NCBI GenBank assembly: GCA_029067895.1
Contig: JAIEDQ010000200.1
Span: 1-43,772 of the forward strand
From: Oscillospiraceae bacterium
GTDB lineage: Bacteria; Bacillota; Clostridia; Oscillospirales; Ruminococcaceae
Direction of reading: 5' to 3'
Length of the DNA stretch: 43,772 nt
The notes beneath the pieces are model-generated. The model was not told the DNA's origin. It saw only the letters and a list, made by a program, of their open reading frames with translations, and searched no databases. Each line of letters begins with the position of its first letter. Position 1 is the stretch's first letter. Of the stretch, positions 17,346 to 26,376 are shown piece after piece. Both the position numbers and the translations under genes were made by a program.

Positions 17346-18425
17346 GTGAATCTTTTTTCTGCTGTTAGCGGAGTAATCAACGGTACTGTTAAGATCAGCG
17401 ACCGAAATAAATACAGCGCGATCACCGTTGCGATCGCCTGCGTTCATATTCTTTTGGTTTTTATTTTCAGGGCAATAGGCTCTGTCCCTATGACAATTTA
17501 TAATATGTGCAGCGTGGCGGGTTATCTGATGTGCCTGCCGCTTATCAGGCGCAACGCCCTCAACTGGGTGTTCGCATACATATGCGTGGAGGTGCCGCTC
17601 CATTCATTTCTTGCGATATACACCGCCGGCTGGGATTTCGGCTTTGCAATGTACCTTATAGCGATAGTCCCCGTGGGCTTCGATATGTCCTTTGCGCTGA
17701 AAAATCCCGTGAGGGGAATAAAGATCTCTGTTGTGTTCGGACTGCTTAGCTTTGTCATGTTTATTTCATGCAGAATGTTTTCTTACTACAATGCGCCGCT
17801 TTACCGCGTTGACAGCGAATTTTTTGTGCAGATCGTATATTTTTTCAATATGTTTGGTACTTTTATCCTGCTTCTCGTGTACTCGTTTATTTTTGCTTCG
17901 GAAATAAACACCGCCCAGACCGTCCTCAAAAAGAAAAATACCGAGCTTGCAAACCTTGCGGCAAAGGATACCCTTACGGGTTTTTACAACCGCCGCAAAA
18001 TGCACGAATACCTTGTGAACGCAGCCGCGGGCAAGAGGGCTTTTTCTCTGATAATGAGCGATATCGACAACTTCAAAAGGCTTAACGACACCTATGGTCA
18101 CGACTGCGGAGACGAAGCGCTCAAAGCCGTTTCCGACGCGTGCAGAAGCTGCGTTTCGGACGGCGACAGAATATGCCGCTGGGGCGGTGAGGAATTTCTT
18201 ATACTTACGAACCGTTCCCTTGAGGACGCCGCAGATACCGCTGAAAAAATACGCTCCGCCGTGGAAAGCTGCCATCTGGTTTTCAACGGAGTCAGTATCA
18301 GGATAACCATGACCCTTGGCGTTTCGGAGTTCGACCCGTCCTCAACGATAGACAAGGCTATCACCGCCGCAGACCAGAATCTCTATATCGGCAAAAACAG
18401 CGGCAAAAACCAAGTCGTCAAATAG
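17346..18425 (+). CDS. Membrane diguanylate cyclase (GGDEF domain), GTG start
   Basis: Multiple N-terminal TM helices; DTLTGFYNRR, SDIDNFKRLNDTYGHDCGDEAL, RWGGEEFLIL. Confidence 0.92.
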   Translation: MNLFSAVSGVINGTVKISDRNKYSAITVAIACVHILLVFIFRAIGSVPMTIYNMCSVAGYLMCLPLIRRNALNWVFAYICVEVPLHSFLAIYTAGWDFGFAMYLIAIVPVGFDMSFALKNPVRGIKISVVFGLLSFVMFISCRMFSYYNAPLYRVDSEFFVQIVYFFNMFGTFILLLVYSFIFASEINTAQTVLKKKNTELANLAAKDTLTGFYNRRKMHEYLVNAAAGKRAFSLIMSDIDNFKRLNDTYGHDCGDEALKAVSDACRSCVSDGDRICRWGGEEFLILTNRSLEDAADTAEKIRSAVESCHLVFNGVSIRITMTLGVSEFDPSSTIDKAITAADQNLYIGKNSGKNQVVK

Positions 18426-18443
18426 CCCGAAAGGAGTACCCGA

Positions 18444-19163
18444 ATGCCGAGATTTTTTACCGACAAGCCCGCCGGGGACTTTATAACCGTTACGGGAAGC
18501 GACGCGGCGCATATGGGATACTCCCTGAGAATGAAGATAGGCGACCCCGTTACATTCTGTCATGCGGGGACGGATTATTTCTGCCGTATCGAAAGCATGG
18601 ACGGCAGTCAGGTGGTCTGCCGCGTGGAAAGCTCTGCGGCGAGCCGTTCCGAGCCGACGGTTTCACTTACCCTATATCAGGCTTTCCCGAAACAGGACAA
18701 GCTTGACTATATCGTACAGAAAACCACCGAGCTTGGTGTGACAAGGATTGTGCCGTTTATTTCGGCAAGGTGCGTTTCCAGACCGGACGGGAAGTCCGCG
18801 GAGAAAAAGCTGGAGCGTCTGCGCCGTATTGCCGAAGAGGCGGCAAAGCAGTCGGGCAGAGGGATAATCCCCGAAATTGCGCCGCTGACCGATATGCGGG
18901 GTGCGATAAAAGATATGGAAAACTGCGATGTTAAGCTGTTCTGTTACGAAAACGGAGGAGAGCGGCTCTCGGACGTCACGCTGCCGAAAAGCGGTACAAT
19001 AGGAGTAATGATAGGCTCCGAGGGCGGCTTTGAGCGCGCCGAAGCGGATCTCGCCGAGGAGGCGGGAGCGGTGAAAATATGGCTCGGAGAACGCATACTG
19101 CGCTGCGAGACCTGTCCCGTGGCGGTAACGGCGATAATAATGAACCTCACGGGTAATATGTAA
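18444..19163 (+). CDS. rsmE: 16S rRNA (uracil(1498)-N(3))-methyltransferase
   Basis: MPRFF start, YQAFPKQDKLDYIVQKTTELGV, IGSEGGF, LGERILRCETCPVAV. Confidence 0.93.
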   Translation: MPRFFTDKPAGDFITVTGSDAAHMGYSLRMKIGDPVTFCHAGTDYFCRIESMDGSQVVCRVESSAASRSEPTVSLTLYQAFPKQDKLDYIVQKTTELGVTRIVPFISARCVSRPDGKSAEKKLERLRRIAEEAAKQSGRGIIPEIAPLTDMRGAIKDMENCDVKLFCYENGGERLSDVTLPKSGTIGVMIGSEGGFERAEADLAEEAGAVKIWLGERILRCETCPVAVTAIIMNLTGNM

Positions 19164-19180
19164 CAAATGCGGGACTTCTG

Positions 19181-19341
19181 AAAAGGCTGAGCCTTTTTGC
19201 TTGCCGCCGTCTATGGTGATGGCGGCATAATTTTATTCCCGAGACGGAAATTTAGTTTTGACAAAAAGCTTGCACGAAAGGCTGAGCCTTTATGCTTGCC
19301 GCCGTCTGTAGTAACGGCGGCATAATTTTGTTTCCGAGACG
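19181..19341. repeat. Two-copy tandem structured repeat, period 95 bp
   Basis: Copy 1 19181-19247, copy 2 19276-19341: AAAGGCTGAGCCTTT..GCTTGCCGCCGTCT.. GGCGGCATAATTTT.TT.CCGAGACG. Confidence 0.9.
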
Positions 19342-19409
19342 AGAAAAAGCTTCCGTATCACTATTCGCCTAATTGCGTCCCGCTTTTTTATTTTTAGGTA
19401 AAACAGGTA

Positions 19410-19438
19410 TTGACATATTTGAAAAAAAATGCTATAAT
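19410..19438 (+). promoter_or_regulatory. Consensus sigma-A promoter for secDF
   Basis: TTGACA (19410-19415), 17-bp spacer, TATAAT (19433-19438). Confidence 0.85.
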
Positions 19439-19486
19439 AAAACGATAATTTGTGTTGCAGAATGTAACAAAACAGGAGGTTAAATC

Positions 19487-20899
19487 GTGAGAAAAATAAA
19501 AAAGCCTGTTTTCTTCGTCGTTTTTGCGCTTATACTGCTGTTTGCGGCTTCCGTACTTTTCGGAGTAACTACGTATTACGGCGACATGAATACAGTTTAC
19601 CTCAAGGGCGTGAACAATATCCGCTTCGGTATAGATATCAGGGGCGGCGTTGACGTTACCTTTACTTCTCCCGGAGATATCGACGCTACCGACGCGCAGC
19701 TTGACGCGGCAAAAGAAGTTATCGTGCAGCGTATGATAAACCTGGGCATCACCGACTATGAAAGCTTTATCGACTACGGAAACGACCGTATAATCGTAAG
19801 ATTTCCGTGGAAAGAGGGCGAAGCTAACTTCGACCCCGAGGCTGCCGTTAAGGAGCTGGGCGAGACTGCCGAGCTGACCTTCCGCGAGGGCTACGAGATT
19901 GACGACGCAGGTATGTACACAGGCATTACCGCGGAAAACGTTATCCTTGTGGGTTCTGACATACAGGAGGCTAATGCCGTCTACACCAAGGACAGTGCGG
20001 GAAATCTGGAGTGGCAGGTAAGCCTTGAGCTTACAAGCTCGGGCACGGGAAAATTTGCCGACGCCACCACAAGGCTCAGCCAGACCCGCGGAGTTATCTC
20101 CATCTGGATGGACGAGACCTGTATCTCCTATCCGCAGGTAAATTCCTCTATCACAAACGGCAGGGCTTCCATTACAGGTAATTTTGACGCCGACGAGGCA
20201 AAGGCTCTTGCAGATAAGATCAATTCGGGCGCGCTGCCCTTCAAGCTTGTTACGGCAAGCTTTTCCACAATTTCGCCGAGCCTGGGCGCAGGCGCGCTTG
20301 AAGCTATGGTGGTTGCGGGAATTATTGCATTTGTGTTTATTGCGCTGTTCATGATAGTTCTGTACCGCCTCCCCGGAGCGGTTGCGGTCGTTGCTCTTGT
20401 TGGACAGGTTGCGGGTACGCTGGCGTTTATTTCTGGCTATTTCGGCTTTATGAACGGCTCGATACTGACTATCCCCGGTATCGCAGGTATTATCCTTGCG
20501 GTAGGTATGGGCGTTGACGCAAATATCATTACTTCCGAGCGTATCAGAGAGGAGCTTGCAAACGGCAAGACCCTTGACGGCTCTATTGAGTCGGGCTTCA
20601 AGAGAGCGTTCTCCGCTATTCTGGACGGTAACGTTACAATGATTCTGGTAGCTATAATCCTCATGGGTGCGTTCGGTACTCCCGACAGCATCTTCTCCAA
20701 GCTGCTGCATTTCGTGTTCTTTATGTTCGGACCCTCCACGGCGGGAACGATCTACTCTTTCGGCTTCACACTTCTGACCGGCGTTGCGCTGAACCTTTTC
20801 TTCGGCGTACTCTGCTCCAGACTCATGCTCGCCTCGCTTTCAAAATTCAAGGCGCTGAGAAATCCCAAGCTTTACGGAGGTGTCAGACATGAACAATAA
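19487..20899 (+). CDS. secD: Protein translocase subunit SecD (GTG start)
   Basis: FGIDIRGGVDVTF; GLGAGALEAMVVAGIIAF; AVGMGVDANIITSERIREEL; GAFGTPDSIF. Confidence 0.93.
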   Translation: MRKIKKPVFFVVFALILLFAASVLFGVTTYYGDMNTVYLKGVNNIRFGIDIRGGVDVTFTSPGDIDATDAQLDAAKEVIVQRMINLGITDYESFIDYGNDRIIVRFPWKEGEANFDPEAAVKELGETAELTFREGYEIDDAGMYTGITAENVILVGSDIQEANAVYTKDSAGNLEWQVSLELTSSGTGKFADATTRLSQTRGVISIWMDETCISYPQVNSSITNGRASITGNFDADEAKALADKINSGALPFKLVTASFSTISPSLGAGALEAMVVAGIIAFVFIALFMIVLYRLPGAVAVVALVGQVAGTLAFISGYFGFMNGSILTIPGIAGIILAVGMGVDANIITSERIREELANGKTLDGSIESGFKRAFSAILDGNVTMILVAIILMGAFGTPDSIFSKLLHFVFFMFGPSTAGTIYSFGFTLLTGVALNLFFGVLCSRLMLASLSKFKALRNPKLYGGVRHEQ

Positions 20900-21842
20900 G
20901 TTTAATATTGATTTTGTCGCCCGCAAAAAGCTGTTCTTTATAATTTCGGCTGTTGCAATTGCGGTCTCGATACTTTCATCATTCGTTTTCGGCGCAAATC
21001 TTGACATTCAGTTCAAGGGCGGTACTATCCTGACCTACATCTACGACGGCACGATAGACCAGTCTCAGTTTGAATCGGACGCTACGGCGGCTCTGGGAGG
21101 AATAGGCGTTACCTCAACGGTGGGCGAGGATTTCTCCTCGGGCAGGAACAATATCCAGCTTTCGCTTATTTCAAACACAGGTCTGACCTCGGACAAGCAG
21201 ATAGACCTTTCCAACGCCATTGCGGAAAAGTACGCGGGCAACAACATCGAGCTTCTGGAATCCTCCGACGTTTCTCCGTCATCGGGACGCGAATTTTTCC
21301 TGAAGTGTATCGTTGCGGTACTGCTTTCCTTTATCGTTCTTATCGTCTATATTGCGCTGCGCTTTAAAAATATCGGAGGCTGGCTCGCAGGCGTTTGTGC
21401 GGTAACTGCGCTTCTTCACGACTGTATCATCGTTTACGGAACGTTTATCATCTGCCATATGTCCATCAACGCAAACTTTATGGCGGTTGTTCTGACGATC
21501 TTAGGTTACTCTATTAACAACACCATCGTAATTTACGACCGTATCCGTGAAAACGAGATACTTTTCAGAAAGAAGAAAACCAAGATCGAAATTGTCAACA
21601 TGAGCATTAATCAGTCGCTGACACGTTCGATAAATACGTCTATAACGACTATTGTGGCAATGCTTGCGGTAACTATCGTTGCGGCGGTTTACGGTGTAAC
21701 TTCGATAATTTCGTTCTCTCTGCCTATGATGATCGGTATGATCGCGGGCGCGTACTCCTCGGTATGCTTCACCTGTCCGCTGTGGCTTACTCTTGAAGAC
21801 AAGCTTGGCATAAAGACAAAGAGGAAAAAAGCTAAGGCTTAA
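20889..21842 (+). CDS. secF: Protein translocase subunit SecF
   Basis: LDIQFKGGTILTY; GYSINNTIVIYDRIREN; MNQSLTRSINTS-like segment; ATG 20889 preceded by GGAGG, overlaps end of secD. Confidence 0.93.
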   Translation: MNNKFNIDFVARKKLFFIISAVAIAVSILSSFVFGANLDIQFKGGTILTYIYDGTIDQSQFESDATAALGGIGVTSTVGEDFSSGRNNIQLSLISNTGLTSDKQIDLSNAIAEKYAGNNIELLESSDVSPSSGREFFLKCIVAVLLSFIVLIVYIALRFKNIGGWLAGVCAVTALLHDCIIVYGTFIICHMSINANFMAVVLTILGYSINNTIVIYDRIRENEILFRKKKTKIEIVNMSINQSLTRSINTSITTIVAMLAVTIVAAVYGVTSIISFSLPMMIGMIAGAYSSVCFTCPLWLTLEDKLGIKTKRKKAKA

Positions 21843-21849
21843 AATTATT

Positions 21850-21884
21850 TCGGCGGACAGAGTTTACTGTCCGCCGTTGTTTTT
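21850..21884 (+). terminator. Intrinsic terminator after secF
   Basis: CGGCGGACAG / CTGTCCGCCG stem followed by TTGTTTTT. Confidence 0.8.
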
Positions 21885-21897
21885 GGGAGGGATCTGA

Positions 21898-22311
21898 GTG
21901 TGGCTTTTATTTGCGGTATTATCATCGGTGTTCGCGGCGCTTACGTCTATTCTCGCCAAAATAGGAATTGACGGAGTAAACTCAAACCTTGCAACGGCTC
22001 TGCGGACAGCGGTTGTTCTGGTCATGGCATGGGGAATGGTTTTCCTCACGAACGCCCACACGGGTCTTGCCGACATAGGCAGAAAAAGCTGGATTTTTCT
22101 TATCCTGTCGGGACTTGCCACGGGTGCTTCGTGGCTTTGCTACTACAAGGCTCTGCAAATGGGGGAGGCTTCAAAGGTGGTTCCCATTGATAAAATGAGT
22201 ACCGTTCTCACGCTTATTTTAGCGTTTGTTTTCCTGCATGAAAAGTTTACGCCGAAATCCGTGGTCGGCTGTATTCTCATTGGGTTGGGGACGTTGTTAA
22301 TGGTGCTGTAA
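21898..22311 (+). CDS. EamA/DMT-like transporter, half-size (about 4 TM), GTG start
   Basis: LSSVFAALTSILAKIGIDGVNSNLATALRT; YYKALQMGEASKVVPIDKMSTVLTLILAFVFLHEKFT; GLGTLLMVL. Confidence 0.85.
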   Translation: MWLLFAVLSSVFAALTSILAKIGIDGVNSNLATALRTAVVLVMAWGMVFLTNAHTGLADIGRKSWIFLILSGLATGASWLCYYKALQMGEASKVVPIDKMSTVLTLILAFVFLHEKFTPKSVVGCILIGLGTLLMVL

Positions 22312-22351
22312 GTGTACAAAAAACGCATAAAATTTTAGATAATTTTACATA

Positions 22352-22380
22352 TTGACTTATTGGCAGACAAGAATTATAAT
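22352..22380 (+). promoter_or_regulatory. Sigma-A promoter for RHH gene with overlapping direct repeats
   Basis: TTGACT (22352-22357), 17-bp spacer, TATAAT (22375-22380); TGGCAGACAA at 22361-22370 and 22389-22398. Confidence 0.75.
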
Positions 22381-22414
22381 ATAATTAATGGCAGACAAAA
22401 AGTGAGGTGAGAAA

Positions 22415-22591
22415 ATGTCTCCCAGAACAGGCAGACCTAAAAGCGACAATTCCAAGAGTGAACGAATAACAGTACGGCTTGACAGTGAAACTTCCAACAC
22501 TCTGAAAGAATACTGCGAACAGGAAAACATTGAAAAGGCAGAAGCGGTACGGAGAGGAATTGGCAAATTAAAGTCTGAAATAAAAAAATAA
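22415..22591 (+). CDS. 58-aa ribbon-helix-helix (CopG/Arc-type) DNA-binding protein; absent from the supplied ORF track
   Basis: Manual translation MSPRTGRPKSDNSKSERITVRLDSETSNTLKEYCEQENIEKAEAVRRGIGKLKSEIKK*. Confidence 0.8.
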   Translation: MSPRTGRPKSDNSKSERITVRLDSETSNTLKEYCEQENIEKAEAVRRGIGKLKSEIKK

Positions 22592-22638
22592 CGTAAACTG
22601 CTCTCGACCAAAAGCACAGCTTACGTTATCCACAAACA

Positions 22639-22689
22639 GACAAGAAAGTCCATTCCGAAATTATTATACATCGGAAAGCCTTTCTTGTC
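22639..22689. repeat. 51-bp inverted repeat upstream of the 82-aa gene
   Basis: GACAAGAAAG (22639-22648) / CTTTCTTGTC (22680-22689), inner TTCCGA/TCGGAA. Confidence 0.85.
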
Positions 22690-22711
22690 AAGACACGAAA
22701 GGAAAATTTAT

Positions 22712-22960
22712 ATGGATAATAACGAATTTGATCTTGACGCGCTGCTTGACTGCGACGCTTTTGTGCGCTATGAAAGCGTCGAGGCAAAATATGCCATGGA
22801 CGATTTTTTGAAAACTGTCAAGGAAAACACAGACGGCGAAAAGACTGTAGAAAAAATCAAGCGGGAATGTGATGATCTGGTTTACTATACCTTTAACGAC
22901 GCTTTTAAGCAGGGCTTTTGCTTTGCTGTAAAGTCCGTTAAATTTTTGCTGAAAAGCTGA
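22712..22960 (+). CDS. Small hypothetical protein (82 aa)
   Basis: ATG 22712 with AAAGGA upstream; MDNNEFDLDALLDCDAFVRYESVEAKYAMDD...FNDAFKQGFCFAVKSVKFLLKS. Confidence 0.6.
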   Translation: MDNNEFDLDALLDCDAFVRYESVEAKYAMDDFLKTVKENTDGEKTVEKIKRECDDLVYYTFNDAFKQGFCFAVKSVKFLLKS

Positions 22961-23005
22961 TACTAAAGGGCGGACAATTTCCGTCCTTATTAAGGAGTTA
23001 ATAAA

Positions 23006-23536
23006 ATGAAAAAAGCGTCAATAGTGTTAATTGTTATCGGAGTGATATTTTTTGCGGCGGGAGTGTTCGCTATATACACGGGCTTTGCAAGTCAGAACAG
23101 CGAGGAAAATTCCCTCGTCTTTGAAAAAACCGTGCAGGCGCGAATAACCGATATGCGTACTGTTAAGACAGGCGTGGGAGATTTCAGAACTAAAGGCGGC
23201 AGAAGCTATGCCGACAAAAATGTTACCTATAACTATTATGTGGAATTTTTCGTGTCGGACGACGGCGGCTACAGCATGGAGAATGTCGTATCCGCAATGC
23301 TGTACAAGGAGTACGAGCAGCTTGAAAAAAACAAGGACATGGAATTCAATCTGTACCGAAACGGCGACGGTGTTGCTTATCTCAGTATGAAGGATCTTGA
23401 GGGCGCGACCGAAGATTATCAGTCAATGCAGGTCACAAAAAATATTGCCGTCAGAATGATTGCAGGACTTATTGCCGCCGCAGTGGGCTGGGTACTGCTG
23501 ATGAACGGTACAAAAATGAGAAAAAAAGCTGCATAG
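23006..23536 (+). CDS. Two-TM hypothetical membrane protein (DUF3592-like layout)
   Basis: N-terminal and C-terminal TM helices flanking an extracytoplasmic beta-rich segment; RBS AAGGAG. Confidence 0.65.
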   Translation: MKKASIVLIVIGVIFFAAGVFAIYTGFASQNSEENSLVFEKTVQARITDMRTVKTGVGDFRTKGGRSYADKNVTYNYYVEFFVSDDGGYSMENVVSAMLYKEYEQLEKNKDMEFNLYRNGDGVAYLSMKDLEGATEDYQSMQVTKNIAVRMIAGLIAAAVGWVLLMNGTKMRKKAA

Positions 23537-23569
23537 ATAGTACGCAATTAATTTAAAAAGGAGCAATTT

Positions 23570-24046
23570 ATGAATTTCGGATTTTCCTACATAGGACTTA
23601 TTTTTATGGCAATGCTGATAATACCTAACATTATCTGGACGAAAAATCAGCCGCGAGGTTACGAAAAATATGCGGTGAATGAAAACAAAGTCCTGCAAAT
23701 TTTCGAGCGTATCGGGGAGGCTCTCGTTGCCTGCTGTGCGCTGATTTTTCAGGGCTTTAATATCGGGAAAATTTCACTTTGGTCGCTTTGGCTTTTGGCG
23801 GCTTGCGTGCTTATGATACTTTATGAAATCTACTGGATACGTTATTTCAAAAGCGAAAAAACAATGGCGGATTTTTACCGCAGTCTTTTGGGTATCCCCG
23901 TTGCGGGGGCGACCCTGCCTGTGGCGGCTTTCCTGTTGCTTGGTGTGTACGGCAGAAATATTTTTATGATAATTTCGGTTGTAATTCTCGGAATAGGACA
24001 TATAGGGATACATCTTAACCACAGCAAAGAAATTGGAGATGATTGA
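23570..24046 (+). CDS. Hypothetical multi-pass membrane protein
   Basis: Several hydrophobic helices; RBS AAAGGAG before ATG. Confidence 0.7.
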   Translation: MNFGFSYIGLIFMAMLIIPNIIWTKNQPRGYEKYAVNENKVLQIFERIGEALVACCALIFQGFNIGKISLWSLWLLAACVLMILYEIYWIRYFKSEKTMADFYRSLLGIPVAGATLPVAAFLLLGVYGRNIFMIISVVILGIGHIGIHLNHSKEIGDD

Positions 24047-24047
24047 A

Positions 24048-24839
24048 ATGAAAGCGGGCTTGTCAACAGCGTGTCTGTACCCGATGGAGGTTGAAAATTC
24101 TTTTCGGCAGCTTGCGGAAAACGGTGTAAAGACCGCGGAAATTTTCGTCAACTCTCACTGCGAGCTGTCCGACCCTTATCGCGCGGAAATGCTGGCTGTG
24201 CAAAAGGAGTACGGCATGGAAGTTGTTTCGGTACACCCCTACACCTGCGGCATTGAGCCGATGATGCTTTTTACCGCTTACGAGCGCAGGGTCACGGATA
24301 TGCTGGACTACTATAAGCGTTTTTTTGACTATATGAATCTTTTCGGCGCAAAATTTTTCATTCTCCACGGCAATAAAAATCAGAACCCTTTTCCCGATGA
24401 AAAATATTTCGAGCGGTATCTGCGTTTGCAGGAAACGGCGGAAGAGTTCGGGGTGTGCGTTTTGCAGGAGAACGTTTCGCGCTGTACAAGCAAAAGTCTT
24501 GAATTTCTGGTTAAAATGAAAAACGCTCTCGGTGACAGAGCGGCGTTTGTGCTTGACACAAAGCAAGCTCACCGTTCGGATACGACGCCTTTGGATATGG
24601 TTCGGGCTTTGGGTAAAAACATCAAGCACGTCCACTTTTCCGACTTCGGCAAGGCGGGGGACTGTCTTAAGTTCGGCTTCGGAGAGTACGACAATCTTGC
24701 GCTTTTTACCGAATTGAAAAAATGCGGCTTTGGGGGAAATCTCATTATTGAACTGTACAAGGGCAGTCATAACGGCGCGGCGGATCTGGCGGAGAATTGC
24801 AGGGTACTGAATGATTTTCTTGCGGAAAATAATTTATAG
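24048..24839 (+). CDS. Xylose-isomerase-like TIM barrel (sugar phosphate isomerase/epimerase)
   Basis: FFILHGNKN, VLQENVSR, FVLDTKQAH, IKHVHFSDFGKAG, LIIELYKGS metal-site motifs; start chosen next to the stop at 24046. Confidence 0.82.
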   Translation: MKAGLSTACLYPMEVENSFRQLAENGVKTAEIFVNSHCELSDPYRAEMLAVQKEYGMEVVSVHPYTCGIEPMMLFTAYERRVTDMLDYYKRFFDYMNLFGAKFFILHGNKNQNPFPDEKYFERYLRLQETAEEFGVCVLQENVSRCTSKSLEFLVKMKNALGDRAAFVLDTKQAHRSDTTPLDMVRALGKNIKHVHFSDFGKAGDCLKFGFGEYDNLALFTELKKCGFGGNLIIELYKGSHNGAADLAENCRVLNDFLAENNL

Positions 24840-24884
24840 CGGCATTATTGAATTTTGATCTCGGCGGCTATGCGCGAATACGTC

Positions 24885-24913
24885 TTGAAAAAATTCCTGC
24901 GCCGTGGTATAAT
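24885..24913 (+). promoter_or_regulatory. Sigma-A promoter upstream of maf
   Basis: TTGAAA (24885-24890), 17-bp spacer, TATAAT (24908-24913). Confidence 0.75.
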
Positions 24914-24967
24914 ATTTTCTGTCGGACTTTGCGCTCCGACAACAATTCAAAGAAACGAGCTGATACA

Positions 24968-25552
24968 ATGAACGTGATCCTTGCCTCCGCATCTCCCAGA
25001 CGAAAGGAGCTGCTGGGCTATATCGTACCCCGCTTTGAGATAATTCCCGCCGACGTGGACGAGACCCTGCCTGAGGAAATTTCCTCCGAAAAAAGCGCGG
25101 AATTTCTTGCCGTAAAAAAGGCTGAGCATATCTCCGCTCAGTACCCCGAAAGCATTGTAATAGGCAGCGACACAGTGGTTATAGTTGACGGAGAAATTCT
25201 CGGCAAGCCCGCCGATGAAGCGGACGCGTACCGAATGCTGAAAAAGCTGTCGGGAAAGACCCACACCGTTGTTACGGGAGTGTGCATTTCCCAAGGCGAA
25301 AAAAAGAAAAGCTTTTCCGAGGCGACGCGGGTGGAGTTTTATCCGCTGTCCGAGGAGGAGATACATGACTACATTGCCACTGGCGACCCCATGGACAAGG
25401 CGGGAGCATACGGCATACAGGGCGAGGGCTGCGTACTTATAAAGGGCAGTGAGGGAGATTTCTTTACGGTAATGGGACTTCCCGCCGCCAGACTGAAGCG
25501 TGAGCTTGCGGAATTTACTTCAGCGGAAGGAGACGGCAAAAATGCTGACTAA
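24968..25552 (+). CDS. maf: Maf-like nucleoside triphosphate pyrophosphatase
   Basis: MNVILASASPRRKELL; VIGSDTVVIVDGEILGKP; DKAGAYGIQGEGCVLIKGSEGDFFTVMGLP. Confidence 0.93.
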   Translation: MNVILASASPRRKELLGYIVPRFEIIPADVDETLPEEISSEKSAEFLAVKKAEHISAQYPESIVIGSDTVVIVDGEILGKPADEADAYRMLKKLSGKTHTVVTGVCISQGEKKKSFSEATRVEFYPLSEEEIHDYIATGDPMDKAGAYGIQGEGCVLIKGSEGDFFTVMGLPAARLKRELAEFTSAEGDGKNAD

Positions 25553-26315
25553 AATTATAGTTGCGCTTATCGCAGGACTGGGCGCGGGTCTTGGTACGGG
25601 AATAGCGGGACTTTCCGCCGCGGCTGTAATATCGCCCATGCTCATAACCTTTCTTGACGTTGAACCCTATCAGGCTGTGGGAATTGCCCTTGCTTCGGAC
25701 GTTCTTGCCTCGGCTGCTTCGGCGTACACATACGGAAAAAATAAAAATCTTGATATCCGCAACGGCGTGATAATGATGATCTCCGTGCTGTGCTTCACTC
25801 TCGTGGGAAGCTTCGTCGCCTCGCTTCTTCCGGGGACGGCGATAGGCGGCTTTTCGGTGGTGATGACAACACTGCTGGGCGTAAGGTTTATCGTAAAGCC
25901 CGTTACCGCCACGGAAAGCAAGATGATGAAAAAGGACAAAAAAACCGCGGCGGTGCAGTCAGTGCTGTGCGGAATGATGATAGGCTTTATATGCGGATTT
26001 GTAGGCGCGGGCGGAGGCATGATGATGCTGTTCGTGCTGACAAGCGTGCTGGGTTACGAGCTTAAAACCGCGGTGGGAACGAGCGTGTTCATTATGAGCT
26101 TCACTGCCTTTACGGGAGCGGCTTCACACTTTGTCATAGACGGCGCGATGCCCGATATTTTTATACTTGCGCTGTGCGTTATCTTCACTCTTGCGGGAGC
26201 GGCGGTCGCTTCAAAATTTGCGAACAAGGCTTCTCCCAAAACGCTCAACAGGGCGGTGGGTGTTGTCCTGCTGACATTGGGAGTGGTCATGATTTTTACC
26301 GAATATGTTTTTTAA
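25542..26315 (+). CDS. TauE/SafE-family sulfite exporter-like permease
   Basis: GLGAGLGTGIAGLSAAAVISPML and GFICGFVGAGGGMMMLFVL repeated motifs; about 8 TM. Confidence 0.88.
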   Translation: MLTKIIVALIAGLGAGLGTGIAGLSAAAVISPMLITFLDVEPYQAVGIALASDVLASAASAYTYGKNKNLDIRNGVIMMISVLCFTLVGSFVASLLPGTAIGGFSVVMTTLLGVRFIVKPVTATESKMMKKDKKTAAVQSVLCGMMIGFICGFVGAGGGMMMLFVLTSVLGYELKTAVGTSVFIMSFTAFTGAASHFVIDGAMPDIFILALCVIFTLAGAAVASKFANKASPKTLNRAVGVVLLTLGVVMIFTEYVF

Positions 26316-26320
26316 AAAAC

Positions 26321-26368
26321 CCTGCCGCCGTCCGAATCTTTTACGGTATCGGACGGTGGCAGTTTTAT
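26321..26368. terminator. Intrinsic terminator between convergent genes
   Basis: CTGCCGCCGTCCGA / TCGGACGGTGGCAG stem, TTTTAT tail. Confidence 0.8.
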
Positions 26369-26376
26369 TCGTTTAT

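Noticed and set aside
16821-17603. 260-aa minus-strand ORF and the N-terminal extension of the SPFH ORF (to 17121)
   Set aside because: Both read through the interspersed repeat (CPLKGAG/PPQGGGQ-type translation) and lack a sensible start; SPFH start placed at 16905
19394-20710. 438-aa minus-strand ORF opposite secD
   Set aside because: Antisense to secD, no recognisable family
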